This document shows positions 1 through 11,463 of a stretch of DNA of 64,000 nucleotides, piece by piece. This stretch comes from Pseudofabraea citricarpa (Eukaryota; Ascomycota; Leotiomycetes; Helotiales; Dermateaceae): NCBI GenBank assembly GCA_029641185.1, contig JAPWGK010000014.1, positions 744,001-808,000 on the forward strand. Direction: 5' to 3'. A program made the translations under genes and the position numbers. The notes beneath the pieces are model-generated. The model searched no databases. It was not told where the DNA came from and was given only the letters and a program-made list of their open reading frames with translations. Every line of letters begins with the position of its first letter. Within the stretch, counting starts at the first letter, position 1.

Positions 1-542
1 CAGCGATATCGGATGGGAGCCCGTCCGGTATGGGAATCACAAAATAGCTGTTGCCGCGCCAATAGTCTCCATATCCCCCGTTTGCTTTGCTTCCATCTGG
101 CCATCTACTATCATAGGTGATGGTCTTTTTCGGGCAATGCTGTTCCAGTCTTTCAGGGCGCGTTAGTTATCAGTTCAAACCTCTTAATGTATTTGGGAAC
201 TTACCCGTCTGCACAAGCCTCACAATCACCATTCTGGTTTTGACAACATCCTGATTGTGCACCAACTCCCACTCGATCGCCAATCTTGATATCCTTGACC
301 TTAGATCCTATCCTTACCGCCTTACCCACAATTTCATGTCCAACACACAAAGGATAGTCTGCCGGTGCCCAGCCAGACCGAAGATGGTGGATATCTGAGC
401 CACACATACCGCAATGAGTGACTTTGATGTCGACATCAGTCTCCTCGAATGGTTTCGGTTCAAACTCGCCCCAGACCATTTTACCATTGGCCGATTCCGG
501 GTCATGACCTAGCCATCCTTGGAACTTATAATCAGTTGACAT
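1..542 (-). CDS. Zinc-dependent alcohol dehydrogenase (ADH6/cinnamyl-alcohol type), 5' part only
   Basis: N-terminal part of a medium-chain NADP-type alcohol dehydrogenase that reduces aldehydes in the cytosol. Two exons are visible: 542-205 and 149-1, joined over a 55-bp intron (150-204, donor GTAAGT, CTAAC branch site). Exon 1 shows the catalytic-zinc motif CGMCGSD and the GHEIVG motif, then a cysteine-rich stretch for structural zinc (GCCQNQNGDCEACADG). Exon 2 continues in frame with EQHCPK and GGYGDYWRG, both typical of the ADH6 branch. The gene runs off the left edge, so the Rossmann cofactor domain is not seen. The start is the first in-frame ATG. Family assignment is firm. The substrate is unknown. 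Confidence 0.9.
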
Positions 543-1365
543 TTTCTATGTGTTCTGTTGCAAATTTAAGTCAAGAAAGAAAGGGCTATGTAAATTCAGA
601 AGCAATGAGAACCCATATATATGGCTCAGGACCCTTCGGCCCCACTGATCTCCGACGAAGTTAGTGCAACTCTCTTCCACTCAATCGTATAACTCCCCCT
701 ACTTGTGGTTTTAAAAAGAAATTTTCCTAGCGCATAATTTGCTGATCTGTACACTAGTTGAAAACGACAATACTATTGCACTCTACAACGTTGACTGGTT
801 CATATCAACATGAACGTTTGGCAGTTTTTTCTTAGACATTCAGCATAACCATGTAAAAATGGGCAATAAGAGGTGGAACTCTCGCGCAAAACTGTGCTTG
901 TGAATGTCGGCCGAAATACTCTTCCTCGCTTAACAATTGACTGCAGATCGGCCGAAACTGCTTCATGACGTATTATGCGCCGAACACAATTACGCTGCGC
1001 ACAAGCGCAAGAGATCGATTTTTGAATGGCTTATTAGTAGACAGGGTTGCAAATGGTTTTCCTAGTTCAAGGTTCCTCACGTTATGTAACTTTGTTTTCA
1101 TTTTCAAGAAAACATTGATGTGTTAAGAGAATTTCTTAAAATAAGACAACCCGAGCAGAAGTAAAACAAAGCCGAGACCAAAGTATTGAGTTCATAATAT
1201 TGTCAATTGTTGTAGAAATTTCAAGCTTCAAGAAGGATGGTCTTGATTTTGACATGTTGATTTATTCAGCCAGCTACAACTATATGTGTTAAGTAATGAG
1301 AAGAAGCGGAAATTCGCATTAATAGTTGGCTGCAACTGAATATTTAGGCCTCAATGGAGTTATAA
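543..1365. other. Intergenic, AT-rich spacer
   Basis: It lies upstream of the alcohol dehydrogenase and downstream of the dioxygenase. I see no coding exon, RNA gene or repeat. It must hold the dehydrogenase promoter, but no element could be assigned. Confidence 0.6.
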
Positions 1366-2537
1366 TCAAACTTTGACACCGTTTCCTGCATGTTGATATC
1401 TCGCAGCCATCAGTCGCTTATGGAAGTACTCCCCCACAGCAATCTCCTCATAAGTCTCCCCCTCCGTCCTACAAGTAGGTAAGACAGTTACAATCGCATC
1501 TTCGTTTGGGCTCACGAAGAAAGGCATAGAGTATCTCTCGGCTCCAGATTTATTCATAACTCTATGAACAGTGGATTGGAACTTGCCATTTGTTGCTTGC
1601 ATTAAGAAGTCTCCAATGTTAACAACGAAAGTGTTTGGTATTGGCGGGGCTTTAATCCAGATGCCATTACCATTTAGCACCTCCAGTGCTTGCACTTTAT
1701 CTTGACAGACGAGTGTGAACCAACTATAGTCTGTATGGGCTCCTATCCCAATCTCCTCTCTATCTGGAGCCGTCTGTGGTGGATAGTGCAGGGCTCGTAT
1801 AGCGGTCATGGGGAAAGAACACATCGAGTCCAGGTAGTCTTCCGGAAGTGATAGAGAGAGTGCGAATGTCCGGATAAGTTGTTTTGAAAATGCCAGAACA
1901 TAAGCATAATATTTGTATAAGGCTTGGCGGAATTCGGGATCCTCTGGCCACTGGTTCTTATGGGAATGGCGGGATGTTGGCTCAAATGGAGGCGATTGCT
2001 CAGGTTCATGGGCATCCTCGCCCATCATAAATGCCTCTTTCATATCTAGCATCATTCAATTTATGACACATCTATAGATGGCGAAAAACTTACCTCATTT
2101 GCTCTTTGGATCAAGTTTCGTGTAAAACATAGGTTCATACCCCCTTACAAATGGATTTTTTCCAGCATGAACTTTCATCTTCATGTCTGTGTCTTGAGAA
2201 AACCATTTCTCCAGCGCATTGAAGGTCTGATCGATGATATCACCTGGGACTCGGTGATTCTGGGCATAGAAGAAGCCAACTTCCTGGCACGCCTTCCCAA
2301 CCTCTTTGGCTACTCGGGCACGTTCGATCAGGTCACCTGAAAACATGCCAGTCATGTCTATCACAGGAATCGAATTGAATGACTGCTTTGCATCGGCACC
2401 TGTGAGTATCGAGCGTTTCCCTGGTTTTCCTCCTGCATGGTAAGTGACTACCCTCTGCACGATTGTTTTCAATCAGTGTTTAAACAAAATACATTTCTCT
2501 TCGTTGGGCTCCATACCGGTGCATCTTTATCAGCCAT
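1366..2537 (-). CDS. 2-oxoglutarate/Fe(II) dioxygenase, isopenicillin-N-synthase-like, interrupted by an in-frame TGA
   Basis: Member of the plant/fungal 2OG-Fe(II) oxygenase family (DIOX_N then 2OG-FeII_Oxy). The exon model is 2537-2517 (MADKDAP), 2454-2094 and 2045-1366, with introns of 62 and 48 bp, about 353 codons. The catalytic part looks intact: iron ligands HTD (in GAHTDYSW) and the later H of VHRVM, and the 2OG-binding RYSMPFF. The last full codon of exon 2 is TGA (2095-2097, codon 127), one base before the donor GTAAGT. A Gly codon is expected there (family motif G-D-x-K-E-x-F), so GGA to TGA is the simplest reading. As written it gives a 126-residue stub without the active site. 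A weak GC-AG donor at 2102-2101 would skip the TGA in frame. Pseudogene, sequencing error and unusual splicing all remain possible. Confidence 0.8.
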
Positions 2538-3003
2538 CTTCAACATACATTGATCGCTTAACTTGGTCTTCTGGTATCTTAGTCGGGGTTCCTGGTGAAA
2601 AATAATACTGTTTTCTAGTATGTACCTAGGTAGATAACATATCTCAAAACAAGCACGTTATCTACTGTCAGCCTCTTGTGGTGCTATCAGCCAACCTTCC
2701 CGTTAAAGAATCATCACATGATTTACTTCCCCTCCAAGTCAACTTCATCCCACTTTCAATATCCTACCAATCATAAACTTCAAAAGATAATGTGATTTCA
2801 GATTGCAAAAATACTAACTGCTCTTACCTTCCGACAAATATAATTAGAGTACAATAAAATAATTAAATCAAGAGTCATAAAACAACCAACCCTACAGACT
2901 CCAACAGAGAGTATTGAAGGCAGTTCTCAATTCTTTTACACGCTCTTAGTTTAAATTGTATGAAATGAAGGCTAGTGAAAATTTGTAAGCTATGTCAGCT
3001 CGT
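2538..3003. other. Intergenic, AT-rich
   Basis: Spacer between the dioxygenase start and the kinase 3' end. No gene, repeat or RNA signal was recognised. Confidence 0.55.
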
Positions 3004-4513
3004 TCATTCCTCCATTTTGTCTGTAAGCGACATTGGTTCAAATGATCTCCCAGAAGCGGCGGAATGAACTCGTGCCTTCAAACCATAGCCCTTGCCTTTT
3101 GGAAGCCGCGGAGATGGACCTTTCCTTGGACGAGGTTCTGTGTGCAGAATGGCAGACTTATCAACATCAAAGTTACCAAACTTGGGCTCCTCAAATGGTT
3201 GATTAAATTGAGGGTCAAATTCTTTCCCTGTCTTTTTGCGATCTTCTTCATAGAAATCTATAGCTGTTTGGATGGTTGGAAGAAGATCAGTGGCAGTAGG
3301 GCGGACTTTTGGATCGTGGGCTAAGCAGGTGAGGACCAAGCCAATTAATGTTTTGCTGTAAAGTGGTTTAAAATCGCCTAGCAAATCAGACCCATATCCC
3401 TTGAAGCCCTCAGCATCAGGGCCATTTAAGTACACCATAATGCTCTTGTCTATTAAAACCTCTTCACCAGGAGCTAATAACGTGTAAATACACCGGGCTA
3501 TTCCAAAAACATTTGCCGGCAGGCTAATATCTGCTTTGTCTCGTTCGTAATACTCTTGTTCCTACAATCTCGTCAGTCGAGGCGAGGGGATCAATAAAGG
3601 GTTATATACCGGAGTGTAATAACCAGGTGTACCTATTATAGATCCAGGACGGTTCCATGATACCAAGAGCTTTTTGGGGACTTGTATCGCGAGCCCAAAA
3701 TCAGCAAGCTAGAATTTTTCTCAATTACTGTTTCTTACATGAGTTTGTTGTAGACTTACCTTAAATACTGGCGTGTGTTTATGAAGATTTGGGTCTTTAG
3801 ACTTTTTGGTGATCAATACTATTGCATGTCAATCGAAGAACGTTTTATGCGTGCTGCTGAGCTTACTATTTGCTGGTTTGATATCAAAATGAACAATAGG
3901 ATTCCACCCAGGTTCAATTCTTTCTTCAGATCCACGCTCTAAGATAGCAATTGCTTTGATGAGGCACTGCCATATTCTCCAAATCGATTCTTCCGAAATT
4001 TGATAACCTTTTTCAGTAGCCCTAGATAACATAGGTCAGCAAATGATACTAATTAGAGGCAAAACCTATAGTAAGCTGCACGTACTTTTCGAGATTGTCA
4101 AGATAATCGTGCATGTCCCCCTCTTCGCAATACTCTAAATACATCCGGCCTACTGCTTTATCCTTATCACCGGGGTCCATCAGGGGATGAGTGCCAGTAC
4201 CACGTGCTGAGTGATATGATTTTAGTAGCTTGACAACGTGATCTGTTTCCATAGATTTATGACACATATATAGCATCGTGCTTTCACTTTTTAGTGTACT
4301 TCGATAGGCTACAGGGTGGGCGACCTGCTTGACTACTGCATAGTCCTTGCTTGAGTCTTCTTTTGTAATTTCCCATAGGCCGCAAATTCCGTATCCTCCT
4401 TGGCCAAGTACTCTGATCGGTCTCCAAGTATCCCCATCCTCCTCGTGGATTTTCCATGAAGAAGACCTTTCCAACCACTCTCGCTGGCGACGAGCTGACA
4501 TATATTCGACCAT
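3004..4513 (-). CDS. Serine/threonine protein kinase of the fungal-expanded type
   Basis: Five exons join in phase: 4513-4086, 4021-3867, 3818-3760, 3708-3610 and 3561-3004, giving 432 residues. Kinase motifs appear in order: glycine loop GQGGYG, the VAIK-equivalent lysine in YAVVKQ, the helix-C glutamate in LKSES, the catalytic loop HFDIKPAN (HFD in place of HRD), DFGLA, and the activation-segment end GTPGYYTPEQ. The catalytic residues are all present, so activity is likely. The C-terminal 60 or so residues are basic and lie outside the fold. Such kinases are numerous and poorly studied in Pezizomycotina, and the target is unknown. The ATG at 4513 is the first in frame with the kinase domain; an extra upstream exon cannot be excluded. 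It lies in the AT-rich accessory block. Confidence 0.85.
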
Positions 4514-4898
4514 TGCGCAAAATCCAAACCAATAGATCGGGCAAGGAGTGCTTCTGGATGCAAAGGTGTTGGTAATTTCTTATTTGTCTACAATAAAGCC
4601 CTAAATTTAAAAAACTGGCAAAGAACACATATCACTGCCGTGCCAAATCCGGACTTTAGTTCCAGTCGGTGAATAAAGATCTCTTTGTTTTGATTTAGAT
4701 GGAATGAAAAAGCCTAGAATTTTGGGGAAAATCACAATTCCGCAATTGAGCAGGATAGATACATTTCTAGAAGGCCTTCATCAAATTTAATTATCAACTG
4801 CAGACATACTGTTGAACTATTTGGAGCGAGGTAGAAATATTTAACCCGCACAGTCTATATTTGATTTCCAGTCGAATATACTACCAATACAGCCCATC
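4514..4898. other. Intergenic, AT-rich
   Basis: Kinase upstream region and the 3' side of the next minus-strand gene. Nothing recognised. Confidence 0.5.
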
Positions 4899-5534
4899 TC
4901 ATAGGTCTAAGTCATCTAATTCACGTTCTTCACTATCGTAATGATAGTCGTCCTCTGTTACAACTTGCGTGCCATTTCTTTGGACAAAATCGCTATACAA
5001 AATTGAACTTGTGTCTTCCAATTTTGTTGTTCGCTCAGTGATATCCGCTGTCATACACTGAAGTTGCAATACATCAGTACTCAGAGTAGCAAGTGCACTT
5101 GCTATGGATGTCTCTAAAGTAGATGTTTTCCTCTTTAGTCGCCGGATATGCTTTTTTGTTGTCTTTGAAATATGCTCCACATCTTTCTTGATGGTTTCGG
5201 CTTCTCTTAGCGCGGCTCCTTTTGGCTCGTCTGCGAACTCGTATTTGATGGTCCAGTTGTAGTACTTGATAGTGGCCATGGCACTGAGCATTGCAAGGGA
5301 ATGAAGAAAGATCCACATTCCATATTCTTGAAGCAGTAAGGAAATTATAGCCGAGATGTAAATCATCAAGTTCGCCTTGAACCATGCTCCCCAGCAGCCT
5401 GTTGACATCATTAATCCAACCCAAGGAAGGAATACAGACCAGACATAGGCTTCGGTAGGAGCTGGCGTTTCGATATCTCCTAAAGGGATGACATAATTAA
5501 GGTTATGCAGTTGGATTCGTGCCATTTTGAGCAT
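4899..5534 (-). CDS. Hypothetical membrane protein with C-terminal coiled coil
   Basis: A 211-residue frame I do not recognise. Residues about 29-92 hold two or three hydrophobic segments (starting near YVWSVFLPW, NLMIYISAI and MWIFLHSLA), suggesting a membrane hairpin or three passes. Residues about 105-185 are heptad-like and rich in K, T, L and E (DVEHISKTTKKHIRRLKRK), likely a coiled coil. The tail is acidic. The frame stays open upstream of this ATG to a possible acceptor (CTTGTCTTAG) near 5560, so this may be the last exon of a longer gene. It neighbours a fungal-type kinase in an AT-rich block with no obvious conserved partner. Confidence 0.5.
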   Translation of the reverse strand: MLKMARIQLHNLNYVIPLGDIETPAPTEAYVWSVFLPWVGLMMSTGCWGAWFKANLMIYISAIISLLLQEYGMWIFLHSLAMLSAMATIKYYNWTIKYEFADEPKGAALREAETIKKDVEHISKTTKKHIRRLKRKTSTLETSIASALATLSTDVLQLQCMTADITERTTKLEDTSSILYSDFVQRNGTQVVTEDDYHYDSEERELDDLDL

Positions 5535-6147
5535 GCCTATTGTTGGAGGGTCTCTAAGACAAGTGAGTATTATTATAGGGGATTAGCATGATTTATATGA
5601 GTTATAGGTCTTTGTTCAGAATCAGAAAATCGAGTCGGGACTAGTAATTTTTTGGGGAAAGACAAAGACCAAATTATCAAAATTTGTCACACATTTCTTC
5701 ACAGGAATCTTTGTTCCTGCCAATTGGATAAGGTAAGCAATTAAGATGATGATAATTTTAACGTTTTTGGATTATTATCTGCTTTTCAATAACTACATGC
5801 TTTTGTGTAATCATAAATAGCGCGTGTTCTGAGTTCTATCCTTGCTTAAACGACCTGAAGCTGTGTATAATTTAGCCGAGGAGGATGGTCACATGTCAGC
5901 ACCTTGGCGTCTGCTCAGCCACACACTTTGCCACATTTATGCGCCACATCTAGAACCTCGTTTGTACTCGTTGCCACTTTTTAAACATTGACAAGAATGA
6001 CGACTGTTGACTTTACCCAGAACAACGTCTAGAGCTTGAGGACTCTTTCTCTCGCATCCCTCTACATTCCTCTGGATAATTTTACATAGTACTTTCCACT
6101 GCAGATAATCACAGTCATCACTCCCAGCACCCGACAGTTTCGCCAGG
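5535..6147. promoter_or_regulatory. Divergent upstream region between membrane protein and VID27
   Basis: A 613-bp head-to-head spacer. It is AT-rich on the left, and CT-rich near 6050-6130 as in fungal 5' leaders. No specific element is identified. Confidence 0.4.
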
Positions 6148-8685
6148 ATGTTTGCGCTTCGCAATAGTAAGTAAACACAACCCCTCTTTAACCCCTCCGT
6201 CGCGCTACCAAGGCAGTTGCGATCTGCTCGTGCGTGCTCTTACTAAGAAAGTTATGCTAACTTTTAAACTCTGTTGACAGTTGGCAAGCTGATCTTCGGC
6301 GATACTTCTAAAGAGTCCATGATCGAGCTGCCTCAAGGACAACTCTACCTTGTTCGACCACTTTCACCCAAGGGTTATTCAGAACTTATCTTTAAGGACG
6401 CTGCTGCTAGGATCAGAAGAACAAACCAAGACTTCCAATACCAGCTTGTTATACAGCGCGCCTACGAGGAGGGGGAGGAAGAACTGTTGGATGGCGATGA
6501 CGGCGAGGATGCTGATATAGCTGCGCTATCGGCAGACCGAGACGAAAAAACCTTCCTGCTCGACGAGAGCCTGCATTTTCGAACAGAATTTAGAGAAGGT
6601 GGAGAGAAGGTTCTAGCTTGGAGGGACTTGAGTGGTGATGCAGGAGATCTCTACGAGTTCGTTTGCGATTCGTCCGTTCCTACCTCCCAGGTTGGTCTAT
6701 TCGAAACTACTGCGGTCCAGTGCCAGTACGAGAGGAAATACAGACGGAGTCACCAGCAAGCAACCGAGGAAGATCTCCAACAGTTCTCTTTCGAAGATCA
6801 CGCTATACCGAGCGCAAGTCCAACTCACAGCCCTACAACCCTATCGCCAGTTGTAACAATGCCTTTGAGCGAGCCCACATCAAGAAACACTGCAAATTCG
6901 GCCATGAAGAGAGAAAGTACCCCGACAAAGGAATCTCGCCCCAAGACGGAGGAGATGACTGTCGCACCTCCTGTTGCTACTCATCCTGAAGCACTGTCTA
7001 TTCTTGCAGCCGAGGTAGCCGAACTTCACCTCTTTGACTTTGTATCGCAGTCTTTCATGATACAAGATACAGTTGTCAAAGCAACAGTTTCTGAGGTCGG
7101 AAAATGGCAGTACTGGCTTCAAATCGAGAGCAAGGAAAGAGACTGGTTAGGACAGCGTGTGGAAGCAGATATCAACCCCGTGTTCAACTTCGAATTCTTA
7201 TCCTTTATCTTCAACGCCTATGATGCTGAGGGTCAAGCTTACTCGTGGCTTCTCCGATTTAAAGATACAGAGGGTCTTGTCCGATTCCAGGAGGGACTTA
7301 TGCAGGCCTTATGGGAACAGCTGAACGAGATCAAATGGAACAAGTCTAAGGAAGACGATCGGGAGTATGTTCTCGAAGCCTTCAATGATCTTACTATGGA
7401 AGAGGCACCGGAAGAGGAAGAGGAAGAGGAATATGAGGAGGAGATTGAAGAGGATGGACAAAGAAGCGAACATTATGACAGCGATGAGGAAGAGGATGAT
7501 GTCGTCACAAAAGATGACGATGGCAATGTCAACTCGCAACTTGCTGTCGGATATAAGCACGACCGGTCGTTTGTCGTTCGTGGATCAAAGATTGGTGTTT
7601 TCAAGCACACTCCGAATAACAACCTGGAATTCTCTACCAATATCTCGAAGGTTGAAACTCCGAAGGGGAAGCTCTTCAGCCCGAAGAAGGTCATGCTTCA
7701 CTCCGAGGATACAAGCATGATCTTACAAAATGAGGCCGACCCCAACTCCCTCTACCGGATGGATCTCGAGTACGGTAAGATCGTAGATGAGTGGAAGGTT
7801 CACGACGATATTGAGGTTAATAACTTTGCACCGGAGAGCAAATTTGCTCAAATGACTGGCGAGCAAACCTTCCTTGGTATCTCACGCAATGCACTCTATC
7901 GTATCGATCCCCGTTTAGCAGGAAACAAGCTTGTCGACTCAGAACTGAAGCAATACGTTTCCAAGAACGACTTCTCAGCAGCTGCAACAACCGAGAAAGG
8001 ATATATTGCAGTTGCCAGCAACAAGGGAGATATCCGCATGTTCGACAGACTTGGAATCAATGCGAAGACTCATATTCCTGCATTAGGTGATCCTATCATT
8101 GGTCTTGACGTTAGCGCCGATGGACGATGGCTTCTTGCGACTACAAAAACCTATCTTCTCTTGATTGATGCCCTCCAAAAGGAAGGAAAGAATGAAGGCA
8201 AGCTTGGCTTTGAGAAGTCTTTCGGAAAAGACTCAAAGCCACAGCCAAGAAGATTAGGGCTTTCGCCGTCGCATGTCGCAACTTTCCAGATGGAAACTGG
8301 AGTTCCATTGGCATTTAAGCCAGCAAGATTCAATGCTGGTGAGGGTCTTTCAGAAACAAGCATCATCACAGCTACAGGTCCATTCATCGTGACTTGGAGC
8401 ATGAAGAAGGTGCTTGCAAACCGCAAGGAACCTTACTCTATTAAGCGCTACACAGACGAGGTTAAGGCCGACAACTTCAAGTACGGTACTGATAAGAACG
8501 CGATTGTGGCTCTTCCAAATGAAGTTAGCATGGTTGCGAAGACACAATTGCGCAAACCAACACGAGAGAGTATCGCACCAGCAAGCCTGCTCAGCAGCGG
8601 AAGACGAAGCAGCGGTCGTGTAGGAGGCAGGGATAGCGGACGATATAAGCTAGGAAAGGAAGACATCGTTGATTCTCCTTACTAA
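6148..8685 (+). CDS. vid27: Vacuolar import and degradation protein 27 (VID27)
   Basis: Exon 1 (6148-6166) encodes MFALRN. A 114-bp intron (6167-6280) leads to exon 2 (6281-8685), for 807 residues in all. The joined start MFALRNIGKLIFGDTSKE matches the VID27 N-terminal domain. A PH-like middle domain follows, then a long acidic tract around residues 370-410 (EEEEEEEYEEE), and the C-terminal VID27 beta-propeller domain (from about residue 430, KHDRSFVVRGSKIGVFKH). In yeast VID27 is a cytoplasmic protein linked to vacuolar import and degradation of fructose-1,6-bisphosphatase; its exact role is unclear. The tail is basic and serine-rich. Length and domain order are as usual for the family. Confidence 0.95.
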
Positions 8686-9236
8686 TTTATTACTTTGTTT
8701 TCGGCCGGCGTTTTAATTTCCTCTTGCCTTTTCTTCAGGGTGCGGGCTTGAGGATGGATGGATGGATGGGATGGAACGGATTAGCGATGGGTTTATGCGC
8801 CTCTTTCTTTTCCTTAATAGTTTCCCTTTCTACCTACCTGTGTCTCTTAATTCTCGGTGTAGTCCATGCTACGACATGACTCCTTAAATTTTTTCTTTTT
8901 TCTTTTGGTCATCGATCACGTAGTATAGTTTAGTCTATCTTAGCTAGATCCAGATGCAGAGTGGAAACGAGAAGAGAAATAAAACGATTCGTTGACATCT
9001 AAACTTATCACTTCATCTTTTTTTATTTGGCGTTTCAGCTCAAGTGCCCTTTATTTAGCTATTGGATAGTTTATGAAACGTACTCCATCTAGACTCTCCA
9101 TACTCGTACTGAAACGGGTGGGTATATATATGTATTTCTGTGACAAGGAAGAGAAAAGAAAAACACAGACTATCGCCAGAACACCGTGACACCAGCTCAT
9201 GGCAAAGGAAATCCTCACCCTTTGTCGTGTTTTATA
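8686..9236. other. Convergent 3' spacer
   Basis: It holds the 3' ends of VID27 and the minus-strand gene beyond it. A short GGAT run (about 8753-8772) is present. No coding feature seen. Confidence 0.5.
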
Positions 9237-10926
9237 TTACATTAGAAAGGAGTCCAGTACATTTTCAAGCTTCTGCTTCTTCCCATTCCGGACCAGCCCG
9301 AATTTCTTCGCTGCTCTTGCATGATCTCGTTTCTTATTTGTTATCTTATCGTTCCCGCTCTTTGTGGGCTTGTCTCCTGCTCCGGCTTGGCCCTCTTCTG
9401 GGACTTTAATCCGGGTGAAGACCATGGTACAAAGAGGTGATTGATGGGCTAATTGTACATTATTTTGGCCGAGACGGAGAGATACAATGGGTATGGGTGG
9501 AACAAGCTCGTTGTCTACAACTGGCTGGTCGCCTATCTCGATGCCGGCAGCTGTGAGATCTTTGTCGTTGCGCAGCTCGCCGATTCTGGAAAAGCATGCG
9601 AGGTTGGAGAAGTCCCAGCGTTTTGATTGCTGGGGTTCTTTTTGTTTGTGCTTTATTTTGGCGGGCTCTTCTCCCTCGTTATGAACGGCCGTGAGTGCTT
9701 CCTTATCTCCTAGGGCGTTTAAGCTACCCTTGTCGTCACATTTGGGCTGGGGTAATGATGTTGCTCTTTTAGCGAGTAGTTTCGATATCTCCGAACGAGG
9801 AATCCTTTTGACTGTTGACCCGTCAAACAATTCTCTCTGACGACGTCGACGGGGCTTTTGTACCACTTTTTCCTCTTCAAATCGAGCCTGGAATATTTTG
9901 TCTCGCTCCGCGCATGCCGCAGCCAGAAGGTCAAGAGTATCTGGCAGGGCTGAATACTTCCATCCGAGTTTTTGAGCTTCAATGGCTGATACCGCTTCGA
10001 CTGCGGTTCCTGAGACATCATAGATCGCCAGTGATTTGAAGCCGTTCAAATACGTAACTGATTGATTCGTTAAGCCTTGGTGATTGCACATTCTGAGAAT
10101 TCGCAAGACTGGAAAAGCTTCGCTTTCGCTAGCTGCACGAGACCATGCTCTGACCAAGGTATCATTAACAGCTGGGAAAGGCCTCGATGAGGTGTCGTCA
10201 TGCATCGGATCCGTTGGACCTATAATCTCAAGAATACCTATGTTTGTCATTTTTGACAAATTGACCAGATCTGGAATTGAGAAGCCTGTCGTAATACTTA
10301 ACGAGGTAATAAACTCAAACGAGGTCGATGTGAGTGGAGCCGCATACACGTCAAGAGGCGAAAGTGGCTTTTTGATCTGATGACGATATCTCAGTAAGGT
10401 CAAATTCGTGGTATGCTCTTTACCAAGAATCCTGGAGAACATGTGCCAAGTCTCGAAAGATATAGGAAAGCTACAGCACGGATATAAGCAGATAGCAAGG
10501 GAAGGTATGGGGTAATGATACTCACCGAAAACTCGCTTCGACCCACAGACGACGAACAACTTGTAACGGAAGACATTCAAGTGCCTCGAGGCTGATATCA
10601 GCAAGATTTTGCACTAGAAATTCAATGACAACTTCAGTAAGTGGTCTTGCACCTTTCGCTGGTTTGACCCCTGGAACCTGCTCATGCTGAAAACGGTTAC
10701 AGTCCTCCAGATACTGAGAATGATGTTCAGCGCATTTTGGATCTGTAGCCACGACTTCCTGCCTGGTCCAACGGTGGTCTGATGCAGTTTGTATTGGGAC
10801 AATTCTCTCATCGAAAACTTGGCCGGTAGCCTCCTCATAATGCCGCTGGCGTCCAGTGCTTAGCCCCATTCCTTGTACATGACTCCGAGGTCGTTTGAGT
10901 AAAGCCCATTTCAGTTTAGAGTTCAT
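9237..10926 (-). CDS. Conserved-looking protein of unknown function, possibly leucine-rich/F-box-like
   Basis: Two exons, 10926-10526 and 10470-9237, join in phase over a 55-bp intron (donor GTGAGT, acceptor CTGTAG) for 544 residues. The start is the ATG at 10926. The N-terminal third holds short leucine patterns (LADISLEALECLPLQVVRRLW, then FETWHMFSRIL) that resemble an F-box-like helix pair and leucine-rich repeats (LVNLSKMTNIGILEI, FPVLRILRM). The middle is charged and basic (QKPRRRRQRE). The C-terminus is lysine/arginine-rich (KKRDHARAAKKFG), a plausible nuclear signal. I cannot name a family with confidence. A substrate adaptor or nuclear scaffold role would be a guess. Confidence 0.75.
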
Positions 10927-11463
10927 GATTAATAGCTCTTTGGTTGACCATTGGAGTATAGGGTGGCGAGATCACAGCCCCAGTATTCTTGTAAGTTCCA
11001 ATCAAAGAGTCACCTGAAGAGTACCTGGCTTCTTATGCAGGCTTGATCCAGTTCTTGACTTGGGACAGCACTCCTCGATGCTCATTGCTCAAAAGAACAG
11101 CGTTCAAAGTCAAGCAGCGAGACAAAATTGCAAGTTCTTTTCCCGAGGATCAAGTCAAAGTATGTTTGGCACGTTTGGGTATAAGCTAGACATGTTGAAG
11201 TAGCTGAGCTACTTTGAGTGCATTCGAGAGGGAGAGAGCAAGTTGTAGCTTCACGCGATAAACATGCGTGATAAGCTCAGGCGCGTCTTTTCCCGAAGAA
11301 GTAGATTAAGCGACCGTGGACCTCGATGTATGCTAGTAGCGCAAATCATCCGACCCCACTAGTCCGGTACATACTGGTCGGCGACTACATTTACCTCGAT
11401 GACAACCATTGTTCTCTAATGTGACAAGCGTCTGTCTGTCAGCAGTGCTGACTCCGTATAGCC
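10927..11463. promoter_or_regulatory. Divergent upstream region
   Basis: Head-to-head spacer between the unknown gene at 9237-10926 and the J-domain gene. No repeat or RNA gene found. Confidence 0.4.
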
